DNA of 64,000 nt from Volvox africanus (Eukaryota > Chlorophyta > Chlorophyceae > Chlamydomonadales > Volvocaceae): positions 930,001 to 994,000 of the forward strand of contig BSDZ01000003.1 of assembly GCA_030268105.1 (NCBI GenBank), written 5' to 3'. The notes under the pieces were generated by a model. That model saw only the letters and a program-made list of their open reading frames with translations, was not told the origin of the DNA and ran no database searches. This document shows, piece by piece, positions 45,300 through 58,400 of this stretch. Within the stretch, counting starts at the first letter, position 1. Each line of letters starts with the position of its first letter. The translations under genes and the position numbers were made by a program.

Positions 45300-47970
45300 A
45301 TTCCCACTTGCTGATGATCATGGCAGGTTGTTGAGGGTGCGCAATGCACATATACCAATGAATGATGCAATAAGGGCCAGGCAGGCCTGGGCGCATTCAA
45401 ATTTCAATAGGTTTTGGGCTGGCCGAGAGTGGCTGGTTAGATTCCCGCTGGCTGATGATCAGGGCAGGTTCCGGAGAGTGAGCCATTGACATATACTATT
45501 TAATGATGCAATAAGGGCCAGGCAGGCCTGGGCGCATAACAAATTTTAACAGGTTTGGGCTAGCCAAGAGTCGCTTGTTAGATTCCCGCTCGCAGGTTGT
45601 TGAGGGTGCGCAATGCACATATACCAATGAATGATGCAATAAGGGCCAGGCAGGCCTGGGCGCATTCAAATTTCAATAGGTCTGGGCTGGCCGAGAGTTG
45701 CCGGTTAGATTTCCGCTGGCAGGTTGTTGAGAGTGTGCAATGCACATATACCAATGAATGATGCAATAAGGGCAAGGCTGACCTGAAAGCATTGCAAATT
45801 TTCACCGGTTTGGGCTTGCCGAGAGTCGCTGGTTAGATTCCCGCTGGCAGGTTGTTGAGGGTGCGAAATGCACATATACCAATGAATGATGCAATAAGGG
45901 CCAGGCAGGCCTGGGCGCATTGCAAATTTTAACAGGTTTGGGCTAGCCAAGAGTCGCTTGTTAGATTCCCGCTCGCAGGTTGTTGAGGGTGCGCAATGCA
46001 CATATACCAATGAATGATGCAATAAGAGCCAGGCAGGCCTGGGCGCATTCAAATTTCAATAGGTCTGGGCTGGCCGAGAGTTGCCGGTTAGATTTCCGCT
46101 GGCAGGTTGTTGAGAGTGTGCAATGCACATATACCAATGAATGATGCAATAAGGGCAAGGCTGACCTGAAAGCATTGCAAATTTTCACCGGTTTGGGCTT
46201 GCCGAGAGTCGCTGGTTAGATTCCCGCTGGCAGGTTGTTGAGGGTGCGAAATGCACATATACCAATGAATGATGCAATAAGGGCCAGGCAGGCCTGGGCG
46301 CATTGCAAATTTTAACAGGTTTGGGCTAGCCGAGAGTCGCTGGTTAGATTTCCGCTGGCTGATGATCAGGGCAGGTTCTGGAGAGTGAGCCATTGACATA
46401 TACGAATAAATGCTGCAATAAGGTCCAGGCAGGCCTGGGCGCATTGCAAATATAAACAGGTTTGGGCTGGCCGAGCGTCAACGGTTAGATTCCCGTTGGC
46501 AGGTTGTTGAGAGTGTGCAATGCACATATACCAATGAATGATGCAATAAGGGCAAGGCTGACCTGAAAGCATTGAAAATTTTCACCGGTTTGGGCTTGCC
46601 GAGAGTCGCTGGTTAGATTCCCGCTGGCTGATGATCAGGGCAGGTTGTTGAGAGTGCGCAATGCACATATACCAATGAATGATGCAATAAGGGCCAGGCA
46701 GGCCTGGGCGCATTCAAATTTCAATAGGTTTTGGGCTGGCCGAGAGTGGCTGGTTAGATTCCCGCTGGCTGATGATCAGGGCAGGTTCCGGAGAGTGAGC
46801 TATTGACATATACTATTTAATGATGCAATAAGGGCCAGGCAGGCCTGGGCGCATAACAAATTTTAACAGGTTTGGGCTAGCCAAGAGTCGCTTGTTAGAT
46901 TCCCGCTCGCAGGTTGTTGAGGGTGCGCAATGCACATATACCAATGAATGATGCAATAAGGGCCAGGCAGGCCTGGGCGCATTCAAATTTCAATAGGTCT
47001 GGGCTGGCCGAGAGTTGCCGGTTAGATTTCCGCTGGCAGGTTGTTGAGAGTGTGCAATGCACATATACCAATGAATGATGCAATAAGGGCAAGGCTGACC
47101 TGAAAGCATTGCAAATTTTCACCGGTTTGGGCTTGCCGAGAGTCGCTGGTTAGATTCCCGCTGGCAGGTTGTTAAGGGTGCGAAATGCACATATACCAAT
47201 GAATGATGCAATAAGGGCCAGGCAGGCCTGGGCGCATTGCAAATTTTAACAGGTTTGGGCTAGCCAAGAGTCGCTTGTTAGATTCCCGCTCGCAGGTTGT
47301 TGAGGGTGCGCAATGCACATATACCAATGAATAATGCAATAAGAGCCAGGCAGGCCTGGGCGCATTCAAATTTCAATAGGTCTGGGCTGGCCGAGAGTTG
47401 CCGGTTAGATTTCCGCTGGCAGGTTGTTGAGAGTGTGCAATGCACATATACCAATGAATGATGCAATAAGGGCAAGGCTGACCTGAAAGCATTGCAAATT
47501 TTCTCCGGTTTAGGCTTGCCGAGAGTCGCTGGTTAGATTCCCGCTGGCAGGTTGTTGAGGGTGCGAAATGCACATATACCAATGAATGATGCAATAAGGG
47601 CCAGGCAGGCCTGGGCGCATTGCAAATTTTAACAGGTTTGGGCTAGCCGAGAGTCGCTGGTTAGATTTCCGCTGGCTGATGATCAGGGCAGGTTCTGGAG
47701 AGTGAGCCATTGACATATAGGAATAAATGCTGCAATAAGGTCCAGGCAGGCCTGGGCGCATTGCAAATATAAACAGGTTTGGGCTGGCCGAGCGTCAACG
47801 GTTAGATTCCCGTTGGCAGGTTGTTGAGAGTGTGCAATGCACATATACCAATGAATGATGCAATAAGGGCCAGGCTGACCTGAAAGCATTGAAAATTTTC
47901 ACCGGTTTGGGCTTGCCGAGAGTCGCTGGTTAGATTCCCGCTGGCTGATGATCAGGGCAGGTTGTTGAGA
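45300..47970. repeat. 10-mer HOR, 1317-bp period, 2 copies, with nested 383-bp triplets
   Basis: Monomer starts are 45593, 45720, 45848, 45976, 46103, 46231, 46372, 46500, 46641 and 46782, and the next cycle starts at 46910. Lengths 127-128-128-127-128-141-128-141-141-128 sum to 1317. Seven of ten units are short, making this the most short-rich region of the window. Inside each cycle a three-monomer 383-bp unit is repeated (45593 and 45976, then 46910 and 47293), marked by CCCGCTCGCAGG, TTCAATAGGTCTGGG and CTGACCTGAAAGC. Copies differ by scattered substitutions, for example GTTAAGGG near 47.17 kb. Confidence 0.9.
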
Positions 47971-48309
47971 GTGCGCAATGCACATATTCCAATAAATGAT
48001 GCAAAAAGGGGCAGGCAGGCCTGGGCGCATTGCAAATTTCAATAGGTTTTGGGCTGGCCGAGAGTTGCCGGTTAGATTCCCGCTGGCTGATGATCAAGGA
48101 AGGTTCCTGAGAGTGAGCCATGCACATATACTATTTAATGATGCAATAAGGTCCAGGCAGGCATGGACGCATTGCAAATTTTGACAGGTTTGGGCTGGCC
48201 GAGAGTCGCTGGTTAGATTCCCGCTTGCTGATGATCAGGGCAGGTTGTTGAGAGTGTGCAATGCACATGTACCAATGAATGATGCAATAAGGGCCAGGCA
48301 GGCCTGGGC

Positions 48310-50540
48310 GCATTGCAAATTTTCACCGGTTTGGGCTGGCCGAGAGTTGCCGGTTAGATTTCCGCTGGCAGGTTGTTGAGGGTGCGAAATGCACATATAC
48401 CAATGAATGATGGAATAAGGGCCAGGCAGGCCAGGGCGCATTTCAAATTTTAACAGGTTTGCGCTAGCCGAGAGTCGCTGGTTAGATTCCCGCTTGCTGA
48501 TGATCAGGGCAGGATGTTGAGAGTGCGCAATGCACATATACCAATAAATGATGCAATAAGGGCCAGGCAGGCCTGGGCGCATTGCAAATTTCAATAGGTT
48601 TTGGGCTGGCCGAGAGTCGCTGGTTAGATTCCAGCTGGCTGATGATTAGGGCAGGTTCCGGAGAGTGAGCCATTGACATATACTATTTAATGATGCAATA
48701 AGGTCCAGGCAGGCCTGGGCGCATTGAAAAAATAAATAGGTTTGGGCTGGCCGAGCATCACCGTTTAGATTCCCACTTGCTGATGATCAGGGCAGGTTGT
48801 TGAGAGTGAGCCATGCACATATAAGAATAAATGATGCAATAAGGTCCAGGCAGGCCTCGGCGCATTCAAATTTCAATAGGTTTTGGGCTGGCCGAGAGTT
48901 GCCGGTTAGATTCCCGCTGGCTGATGATCAGGGCAGGTTCTGAAGAGTCAGCCATGGACATATAAGAATAAATGATGCAATAAGGTCCAGGCAGGCCTGG
49001 GCGCATTGCAAATATTTACAGGTTTGGGCTGCCCGAGCATCACCGTTTAGATTCCCACTTGCTGATGATCATGGCAGGTTGTTGAGGGTGCGCAATGCAC
49101 ATATACCAATGAATGATGCAATAAGGGCCAGGCAGGCCTGGGCGCATTCAAATTTCAATAGGTTTTGGGCTGGCCGAGAGTGGCTGGTTAGATTCCCGCT
49201 GGCTGATGATCAGGGCAGGTTCCGGAGAGTGAGCCATTGACATATAAGAATAAATGATGCGATAAGGTCCAGGCAGGCCTGGGCGCATTGCAAATAGTAA
49301 CAGGTTTGGGCTGGCCGAGCGTCAACGGTTAGATTCCCGTTGGCAGGTTGTTGAGAGTGTGCAATGCACATATACCAATGAATGATGCAATAAGGGCCAG
49401 GCTGACCTGAAAGCATTGCAAATTTTCACCGGTTTGGGCTGGCCGAGAGTTGCCGGTTAGATTTCCGCTGGCAGGTTGTTGAGGGTGCGAAATGCACATA
49501 TACCAATGAATGATGGAATAAGGGCCAGGCAGGCCAGGGCGCATTGCAAATTTTAACAGGTTTGCGCTAGCCGAGAGTCGCTGGTTAGATTCCCGCTTGC
49601 TGATGATCAGGGCAGGATGTTGAGAGTGCGCAATGCACATATACCAATAAATGATGCAATAAGGGCCAGGCAGGCCTGGGCGCATTGCAAATTTCAATAG
49701 GTTTTGGGCTGGCCGAGAGTCGCTGGTTAGATTCCCGCTGGCTGATGATTAGGGCAGGTTCCTGAGAGTGAGCCATGCACATATACTATTTAATGATGCA
49801 ATAAGGTCCAGGCAGGCCTGGGCGCATTGAAAAAATAAATAGCTTTGGGCTAGCCAAGCATCACCGTTTAGATTCCCACTTGCTGATGATCAGGGCAGGT
49901 TGTTGAGAGTGAGCCATGCACATATAAGAATAAATGATGCAATAAGGTCCAGGCAGGCCTGGGCGCATTCAAATTTCAATAGGTTTTGGGCTGGCCGAGA
50001 GTTGCCGGTTAGATTCCCGCTGGCTGATGATCAGGGCAGGTTCTGAAGAGTCAGCCATGGACATATAAGAATAAATGATGCAATAAGGTCCAGGCAGGCC
50101 TGGGCGCATTGCAAATATTTACAGGTTTGGGCTGCCCGAGCATCACCGTTTAGATTCCCACTTGCTGATGATCATGGCAGGTTGTTGAGGGTGCGCAATG
50201 CACATATACCAATGAATGATGCAATAAGGGCCAGGCAGGCCTGGGCGCATTCAAATTTCAATAGGTTTTGGGCTGGCCGAGAGTGGCTGGTTAGATTCCC
50301 GCTGGCTGATGATCAGGGCAGGTTCCGGAGAGTGAGCCATTGACATATAAGAATAAATGATGCGATAAGGTCCAGGCAGGCCTGGGCGCATTGCAAATAG
50401 TAACAGGTTTGGGCTGGCCGAGCGTCAACGGTTAGATTCCCGTTGGCAGGTTGTTGAGAGTGTGCAATGCACATACACCAATGAATGATGCAATAAGGGC
50501 CAGGCTGACCTGAAAGCATTGCAAATTTTCACCGGTTTGG
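48310..50540. repeat. 8-mer HOR, 1103-bp period, 2 copies
   Basis: Monomer starts are 48510, 48652, 48793, 48934, 49075, 49216, 49344 and 49472, with the next cycle at 49613. Lengths 142-141-141-141-141-128-128-141 sum to 1103. Markers are GGCAGGATGTTGAGAG, GAAAAAATAAATAG, the GAAGAGTCAGCC monomer and the CCGGAGAG monomer with GATGCGATAAGG. The left end lies at TTTCACCGGTTTGGGCTGGCC near 48.32 kb. Similarity ends near 50.54 kb, where GGGCTGGCCGAGAGTTGCC becomes GGGCTTGCCGAGAGTCGC. Confidence 0.9.
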
Positions 50541-51139
50541 GCTTGCCGAGAGTCGCTGGTTAGATTCCTGCTGGCAGGTTGTTGAGGGTGCGAAATGCAC
50601 ATATACCAATGAATGATGCAATAAGGGCCAGGCAGGCCTGGGCGCATTCAAATTTCAATAGGTTTTGGGCTGGCCGAGAGTTGCCGTTTAGATTCCCGCT
50701 GGCTGATGATCAGGGCAGGTTCTGAAGAGTCAGCCATGGACATATAAGAATAAATGATGCAATAAGGTCCAGGCAGGCCTGGGCGCATTGAAAATATGTA
50801 CAGGTTTGGGCTGCCCGAGCATCACCGTTTAGATTCCCACTTGCTGATGATCAGGGCAGGTTGTTGAGGGTGCGCAATGCACATATACCAATGAATGATG
50901 CAATAAGGGCCAGGCAGGCCTGGGCGCATTCAAATTTCAATAGGTTTTGGGCTGGCCGAGAGTTGCCGGTTAGATTCCCGCTGGCTGATGATTAGGGCAG
51001 GTTCTGAAGAGTCAGCCATGGACATATAAGAATAAATGATGCAATAAGGTCCAGGCAGGCCTGGGCGCATTGCAAATATTTACAGGTTTAAGGTGCCCGA
51101 GCATCACCGTTTAGATTCTCACTTGCTGATGATCATGGC
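50541..51139. repeat. Short mixed stretch between the 8-mer and 12-mer
   Basis: About four monomers of right-domain classes lie here, including the GAAGAGTCAGCC type twice. Private variants are GAAAATATGTACAGG near 50.79 kb and GGTTTAAGGTGCCCGAG near 51.09 kb. Neither is repeated elsewhere that I can see, so these units have not been homogenised. Confidence 0.75.
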
Positions 51140-51561
51140 AGGTTGTTGAGGATGCGCAATGCACATATACCAATGAATGATGCAATAAGGGCCAGGCAGG
51201 CCTGGGCGCATTCAAATTTCAATAGGTTTTGGGCTGGCCGAGAGTTGCCGGTTAGATTCCCGCTGGCTGATGATCAGGGCAGGTTCTGAAGAGTCAGCCA
51301 TGGACATATAAGAATAAATGATGCAATAAGGTCCAGGCAGGCCTGGGCGCATTGCAAATATTTACAGGTTTGGGCTGCCCGAGCATCACCGTTTAGATTC
51401 CCACTTGCTGATGATCATGGCAGGTTGTTGAGGGTGCGCAATGCACATATACCAATGAATGATGCAATAAGGGCCAGGCAGGCCTGGGCGCATTCAAATT
51501 TCAATAGGTTTTGGGCTGGCCGAGAGTGGCTGGTTAGATTCCCGCTGGCTGATGATCAGGG

Positions 51562-51689
51562 CAGGTTCCGGAGAGTGAGCCATTGACATATAAGAATAAA
51601 TGATGCGATTAGGTCCAGGCAGGCCTGGGCGCATTGCAAATAGTAACAGCTTTGGGCTGGCCGAGCGTCAACGGTTAGATTCCCGTTGG
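51562..51689 (+). repeat. Right-domain short class (CCGGAGAGTGAGCC type), 128 bp
   Basis: This unit begins CAGGTTCCGGAGAGTGAGCC and continues TTGACATATAAGAATAAATG. It has GATGCGATTAGG where others have GATGCAATAAGG, then CAAATAGTAACAG and CCGAGCGTCAACGG, and ends with the 13-bp deletion as CCCGTTGGCAGG. The CCGG and GCGAT variants appear only from about 44.5 kb onward. They are repeated in the 8-mer and 12-mer HORs and at 57.06, 60.1 and 62.9-63.1 kb. A related CTGGAGAG form lies in the left domain at 1822 and 7105, so this looks like a derived right-domain lineage. Confidence 0.82.
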
Positions 51690-51958
51690 CAGGTTGTTGA
51701 GAGTGTGCAATGCACATATACCAATGAATGATGCAATAAGGGCCAGGCTGACCTGAAAGCATTGCAAATTTTCACCGGTTTGGGCTTGCCAAGAGTCGCT
51801 GGTTAGATTCCTGCTGGCAGGTTGTTGAGGATGCGCAATGCACATATACCAATGAATGATGCAATAAGGGCCAGGCAGGCCTGGGCGCATTCAAATTTCA
51901 ATAGGTTTTGGGCTGGCCGAGAGTTGCCGGTTAGATTCCCGCTGGCTGATGATCAGGG

Positions 51959-52099
51959 CAGGTTCTGAAGAGTCAGCCATGGACATATAAGAATAAATGA
52001 TGCAATAAGGTCCAGGCAGGCCTGGGCGCATTGCAAATATTTACAGGTTTGGGCTGCCCGAGCATCACCGTTTAGATTCCCACTTGCTGATGATCATGG
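51959..52099 (+). repeat. Right-domain class with GAAGAGTCAGCC start, 141 bp
   Basis: This unit reads CAGGTTCTGAAGAGTCAGCC, then ATGGACATATAAGAATAAATG, GCAAATATTTACAGG and GGGCTGCCCGAGCATCACCG. The GCTGCCCGAG variant of GCTGGCCGAG and the GAAGAGTCAG start are common from about 44.2 kb to the end of the window. They are rare or absent before 40.9 kb. The class is followed regularly by a monomer with the TGATGATCATGGCAGG junction, giving a dependable two-monomer signature for the right domain. Confidence 0.82.
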
Positions 52100-55000
52100 C
52101 AGGTTGTTGAGGGTGCGCAATGCACATATACCAATGAATGATGCAATAAGGGCCAGGCAGGCCTGGGTGCATTCAAATTTCAATAGGTTTTGGGCTGGCC
52201 GAGAGTGGCTGGTTAGATTCCCGCTGGCTGATGATCAGGGCAGGTTCCGGAGAGTGAGCCATTGACATATAAGAATAAATGATGCGATAAGGTCCAGGCA
52301 GGCCTGGGCGCATTGCAAATAGTAACAGGTTTGGGCTGGCGGAGCGTCAACGGTTAGATTCCCGTTGGCAGGTTGTTGAGAGTGTGCAATGCACATATAC
52401 CAATGAATGATGCAATAAGGGCCAGGCTGACCTGAAAGCATTGCAAATTTTCACCGGTTTGGGCTTGCCGAGAGTCGCTGGTTAGATTCCTGCTGGCAGG
52501 TTGTTGAGGGTGCGAAATGCACATATACCAATGAATGATGCAATAAGGGCCAGGCAGGCCTGGGCGCATTGCAAATTTCAATAGGTTTTGGGCTGGCCGA
52601 GAGTCGCTGGTAAGATTCCCGCTGGCTGATGATCAGGGCAGGTGGTTGAGAGTGCGCAATGCACATATACCAATAAATGATGCAAGTAGGGCCAGGCAGG
52701 CCTGGGCGCATTGCAAATTTTAACAGGTTTGGGCTAGCCGAGAGTCGCTGGTTAGATTCCCGCTTGCTGATGATCAGGGCAGGTTGTTGAGAGTGCGCAA
52801 TGCACATATACCAATGAATGATGCAATAAGGGCCAGGCAGGCCTGGGCGCATTCAAATTTCAATAGGTTTTGGGCTGGCCGAGAGTTGCCGGCTAGATTC
52901 CCGCTGGCTGATGATCAGGGCAGGTTCTGAAGAGTTAGCCATGGACATATAAGAATAAATGATGCAATAAGGTCCAGGCAGGCCTGGGCGCATTGCAAAT
53001 ATTTACAGGTTTGGGCTGCCCGAGCATCACCGTTTAGATTCCCACTTGCTGATGATCAGGGCAGGTTGTTGAGGGTGCGCAATGCACATATACCAATGAA
53101 TGATGCAATAAGGGCCAGGCAGGCCTGGGCGCATTCAAATTTCAATAGGTTTTGGGCTGGCCGAGAGTGGCTGGTTAGATTCCCGCTGGCTGATGATCAG
53201 GGCAGGTTCCGGAGAGTGAGCCATTGACATATAAGAATAAATGATGCGATTAGGTCCAGGCAGGCCTGGGCGCATTGCAAATAGTAACAGCTTTGGGCTG
53301 GCCGAGCGTCAACGGTTAGATTCCCGTTGGCAGGTTGTTGAGAGTGTGCAATGCACATATACCAATGAATGATGCAATAAGGGCCAGGCTGACCTGAAAG
53401 CATTGCAAATTTTCACCGGTTTGGGCTTGCCAAGAGTCGCTGGTTAGATTCCTGCTGGCAGGTTGTTGAGGATGCGCAATGCACATATACCAATGAATGA
53501 TGCAATAAGGGCCAGGCAGGCCTGGGCGCATTCAAATTTCAATAGGTTTTGGGCTGGCCGAGAGTTGCCGGTTAGATTCCCGCTGGCTGATGATCAGGGC
53601 AGGTTCTGAAGAGTCAGCCATGGACATATAAGAATAAATGATGCAATAAGGTCCAGGCAGGCCTGGGCGCATTGCAAATATTTACAGGTTTGGGCTGCCC
53701 GAGCATCACCGTTTAGATTCCCACTTGCTGATGATCATGGCAGGTTGTTGAGGGTGCGCAATGCACATATACCAATGAATGATGCAATAAGGGCCAGGCA
53801 GGCCTGGGTGCATTCAAATTTCAATAGGTTTTGGGCTGGCCGAGAGTGGCTGGTTAGATTCCCGCTGGCTGATGATCAGGGCAGGTTCCGGAGAGTGAGC
53901 CATTGACATATAAGAATAAATGATGCGATAAGGTCCAGGCAGGCCTGGGCGCATTGCAAATAGTAACAGGTTTGGGCTGGCGGAGCGTCAACGGTTAGAT
54001 TCCCGTTGGCAGGTTGTTGAGAGTGTGCAATGCACATATACCAATGAATGATGCAATAAGGGCCAGGCTGACCTGAAAGCATTGCAAATTTTCACCGGTT
54101 TGGGCTTGCCGAGAGTCGCTGATTAGATTCCTGCTGGCAGGTTGTTGAGGGTGCGAAATGCACATATACCAATGAATGATGCAATAAGGGCCAGGCAGGC
54201 CTGGGCGCATTGCAAATTTCAATAGGTTTTGGGCTGGCCGAGAGTCGCTGGTAAGATTCCCGCTGGCTGATGATCAGGGCAGGTGGTTGAGAGTGCGCAA
54301 TGCACATATACCAATAAATGATGCAAGTAGGGCCAGGCAGGCCTGGGCGCATTGCAAATTTTAACAGGTTTGGGCTAGCCGAGAGTCGCTGGTTAGATTC
54401 CCGCTTGCTGATGATCAGGGCAGGTTGTTGAGAGTGCGCAATGCACATATACCAATGAATGATGCAATAAGGGCCAGGCAGGCCTGGGCGCATTCAAATT
54501 TCAATAGGTTTTGGGCTGGCCGAGAGTTGCTGGTTAGATTCCCGCTGGCTGATGATCAGGGCAGGTTCTGAAGAGTCAGCCATGGACATATAAGAATAAA
54601 TGATGCAATAAGGTCCAGGCAGGCCTGGGCGCATTGCAAATATTTACAGGTTTGGGCTGCCCGAGCATCACTGTTTAGATTCCCACTTGCTGATGATCAT
54701 GGCAGGTTGTTGAGGGTGCGCAATGCACATATACCAATGAATGATGCAATAAGGGCCAGGCAGGCCTGGGCGCATTCAAATTTCAATAGGTTTTGGGCTG
54801 GCCGAGAGTGGCTGGTTAGATTCCCGCTGGCTGATGATCAGGGCAGGTTCCGGAGAGTGAGCCATTGACATATAAGAATAAATGATGCGATTAGGTCCAG
54901 GCAGGCCTGGGCGCATTGCAAATAGTAACAGCTTTGGGCTGGCCGAGCGTCAACGGTTAGATTCCCGTTGGCAGGTTGTTGAGAGTGTGCAATGCACATA

Positions 55001-55480
55001 TACCAATGAATGATGCAATAAGGGCCAGGCTGACCTGAAAGCATTGCAAATTTTCACCGGTTTGGGCTTGCCAAGAGTCGCTGGTTAGATTCCTGCTGGC
55101 AGGTTGTTGAGGGTGCGCAATGCACATATACCAATGAATGATGCAATCAGGGCCAGGCAGGCCTGGGCGCATTCAAATTTCAATAGGTTTTGGGCTGGCC
55201 GAGAGTTGCCGGTTAGATTCCCGCTGGCTGATGATCAGGGCAGGTTCTGAAGAGTCAGCCATGGACATATAAGAATAAATGATGCAATAAGGTCCAGGCA
55301 GGCCTGGGCGCATTGCAAATATTTACAGGTTTGGGCTGCCCGAGCATCACCGTTTAGATTCCCACTTGCTGATGATCATGGCAGGTTGTTGAGGGTGCGC
55401 AATGCACATATACCAATGAATGATGCAATAAGGTCCAGGCAGGCCTGGGCGCATTCAAATTTCAATAGGTTTTGGGCTGG

Positions 55481-58400
55481 CCGAGAGTTGCCGGTTAGAT
55501 TCCCGCTGGCTGATGATTACGGCAGGTTCCTGAGAGTGAGCCATGCACATATACTATTTAATGATGCAATAAGGTCCAGGCAGGCCTGGGCGCATTGCAA
55601 ATTTTAACAGGTTTGGGCTGGCCGAGAGTCGCTGGTTAGATTCCCGCTTGCTGATGATCAGGGCAGGTTGTTGAGAGTGCACAATGCACATATACCAATA
55701 AATGATGCAATAAGGGCAAGGCAGGCCTGGGCGCATTGCAAATTTTCACCGGTTTGGGCTGGCTGAGAGTCGCTGGTTAGATTCCCGCTTGCTGATGATC
55801 AGGGCAGGTTGTTGAGAGTGCGCAATGCACATATTCCAATAAATCATGCAATAAGAGGCAGGCAGGCCTGGGCGCATTGCAAATTTTAATAGGTTTTGGG
55901 CTGGCCGAGAGTTGCCGGTTAGATTCCCGCTGGCTGATGATTACGGCAGGTTCCTGAGAGTGAGCCATGCACATATACTATTTAATGATGCAATAAGGGC
56001 CAGGCAGGCCTGGGCGCATTGCAAATTTTAACAGGTTTGGGCTGGCCGAGAGTCGCTGGTTAGATTCCCGCTTGCTGATGATCAGGGCAGGTTGTTGAGA
56101 GTGCACAATGCACATATACCAATAAATGATGCAATAAGGGCAAGGCAGGCCTGGGCGCATTGCAAATTTTCAACGGTTTGGGCTGGCCGAGAGTCGCTGG
56201 TTAGATTCCCGCTGGCAGGTTGTTGAGGGTGCGAAATGCACATATACCAATGAATGATGCAATAAGGGCCAGGCAGGCCAGGGCGCATTGAAAAATTAAC
56301 AGGTTTGGGCTAGCCGAGAGTCGCTGGTTAGATTCCCGCTTGCTGATGATCAGGGCAGGTTGTTGAGAGTGCGCAATGCACATATACCAATAAATGATGC
56401 AATAAGGGCCAGGCAGGCCTGGGCGCATTGCAAATTTTAACAGGTTTTGGGCTGGCCGAGAGTCGCTGGTTAGATTCCCGCTTGCTGATGATCAGGGCAG
56501 GTTGTTGAGGGTGCGCAATGCACATATACCAATGAATGATGCAAAAAGGGCCAGGCAGGCCTGGGCGCATTGCAAATTTCAATAGGTTTTGGGCTGGCCG
56601 AGAGTCGCTGGTTAGATTCCCGCTGGCTGATGATTACGGCAGGTTCCTGAGAGTGAGCCATGCACATATACTATTTAATGATGCAATAAGGTCCAGGCAG
56701 GCCTGGGCGCATTGAAAAAATTAATAGGTTTGGGCTGGCCGAGCATCACCGTTTAGATTCCCACTTGCTGATGATCATGGCAGGTTGTTGAATGTGCGCA
56801 ATGCACATTTAAGAATGAATGATGCAAAAAGGGCCAGGCAGGCCTGGGCGCATTGCAAATATTTACAGGTTTGGGCTGCCCGAGCATCACCGTTTAGATT
56901 CCCACTTGCTGATGATCATGGCAGGTTGTTGAGGGTGCGCAATGCACATATACCAATGAATGATGCAATAAGGGCCAGGCAGGCCTGGGTGCATTCAAAT
57001 TTCAATAGGTTTTGGGCTGGCCGAGAGTGGCTGGTTAGATTCCCGCTGGCTGATGATCAGGGCAGGTTCCGGAGAGTGAGCCATTGACATATAAGATAAA
57101 TGATGCGATAAGGTCCAGGCAGGCCTGGGCGCATTGCAAATAGAAACAGCTTTGGGCTGGCGGAGCGTCAACGGTTAGATTCCCGTTGGCAGGTTGTTGA
57201 GAGTGTGCAATGCACATATACCAATGAATGATGCAAAAAGGGCCAGGCTGACCTGAAAGCATTGCAAATTTTCACCGGTTTGGGCTTGCCGAGAGTCGCT
57301 GGTTAGATTCCTGCTGGCAGGTTGTTGAGGGTGCGAAATGCACATATACCAATGAATGATGCAATAAGGGCCAGGCAGGCCTGGGCGCATTGCAAATTTC
57401 AATAGGTTTTGGGCTGGCCGAGAGTCGCTGGTAAGATTCCCGCTGGCTGATGATCAGGGCAGGTGGTTGAGAGTGCGCAATGCACATATAAGAATAAATG
57501 ATGCAATAAGGTCCAGGCAGGCCTGGGCGCATTGCAAATTTTAACAGGTTTGGGCTAGCCGAGAGTCGCTGGTTAGATTCCCGCTTGCTGATGATCAGGG
57601 CAGGTTGTTGAGAGTGCGCAATGCACATATTCCAATAAATCATGCAATAAGAGGCAGGCAGGCCTGGGCGCATTGCAAATTTTAATAGGTTTTGGGCTGG
57701 CCGAGAGTTGCCGGTTAGATTCCCGCTGGCTGATGATTACGGCAGGTTCCTGAGAGTGAGCCATGCACATATACTATTTAATGATGCAATAAGGTCCAGG
57801 CAGGCCTGGGCGCATTGCAAATTTTAACAGGTTTGGGCTGGCCGAGAGTCGCTGGTTAGATTCCCGCTTGCTGATGATCAGGGCAGGTTGTTGAGAGTGT
57901 GCAATGCACATATACCAATAAATGATGCAATAAGGGCAAGGCAGGCCTGGGCGCATTGCAAATTTTCACCGGTTTGGGCTGGCCGAGAGTCGCTGGTTAG
58001 ATTCCCGCTGGCAGGTTGTTGAGGGTGCGAAATGCACATATACCAATGAATGATGCAATAAGGGCCAGGCAGGCCAGGGCGCATTGCAAATTTTAACAGG
58101 TTTGGGCTAGCCGAGAGTCGCTGGTTAGATTCCCGCTTGCTGATGATCAGGGCAGGTTGTTGAGAGTGCGCAATGCACATATACCAATAAATGATGCAAT
58201 AAGGGCCAGGCAGGCCTGGGCGCATTGCAAATTTTAACAGGTTTTGGGCTGGCCGAGAGTCGCTGGTTAGATTCCCGCTTGCTGATGATCAGGGCAGGTT
58301 GTTGAGAGTGCGCAATGCACATATACCAATAAATGATGCAAAAAGGGCCAGGCAGGCCTGGGCGCATTGCAAATTTCAATAGGTTTTGGGCTGGCCGAGA

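Larger units (their letters stand above)
51140..55480. repeat. 12-mer HOR, 1641-bp period, ~2.6 copies
   Basis: Monomer starts are 51562, 51690, 51818, 51959, 52100, 52241, 52369, 52497, 52639, 52780, 52921 and 53062. The next cycles start at 53203 and 54844. Lengths 128-128-141-141-141-128-128-142-141-141-141-141 sum to 1641. The order 128-128-141-141-141 recurs at the start of the unit and again from its sixth monomer, so the 12-mer carries an internal 679-bp near-repeat (51562 against 52241). Markers are CAGCTTTGGG, GGCGGAGCGTCAACGG, GCAAGTAGGGCC and GGTGGTTGAGAG. Confidence 0.92.
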
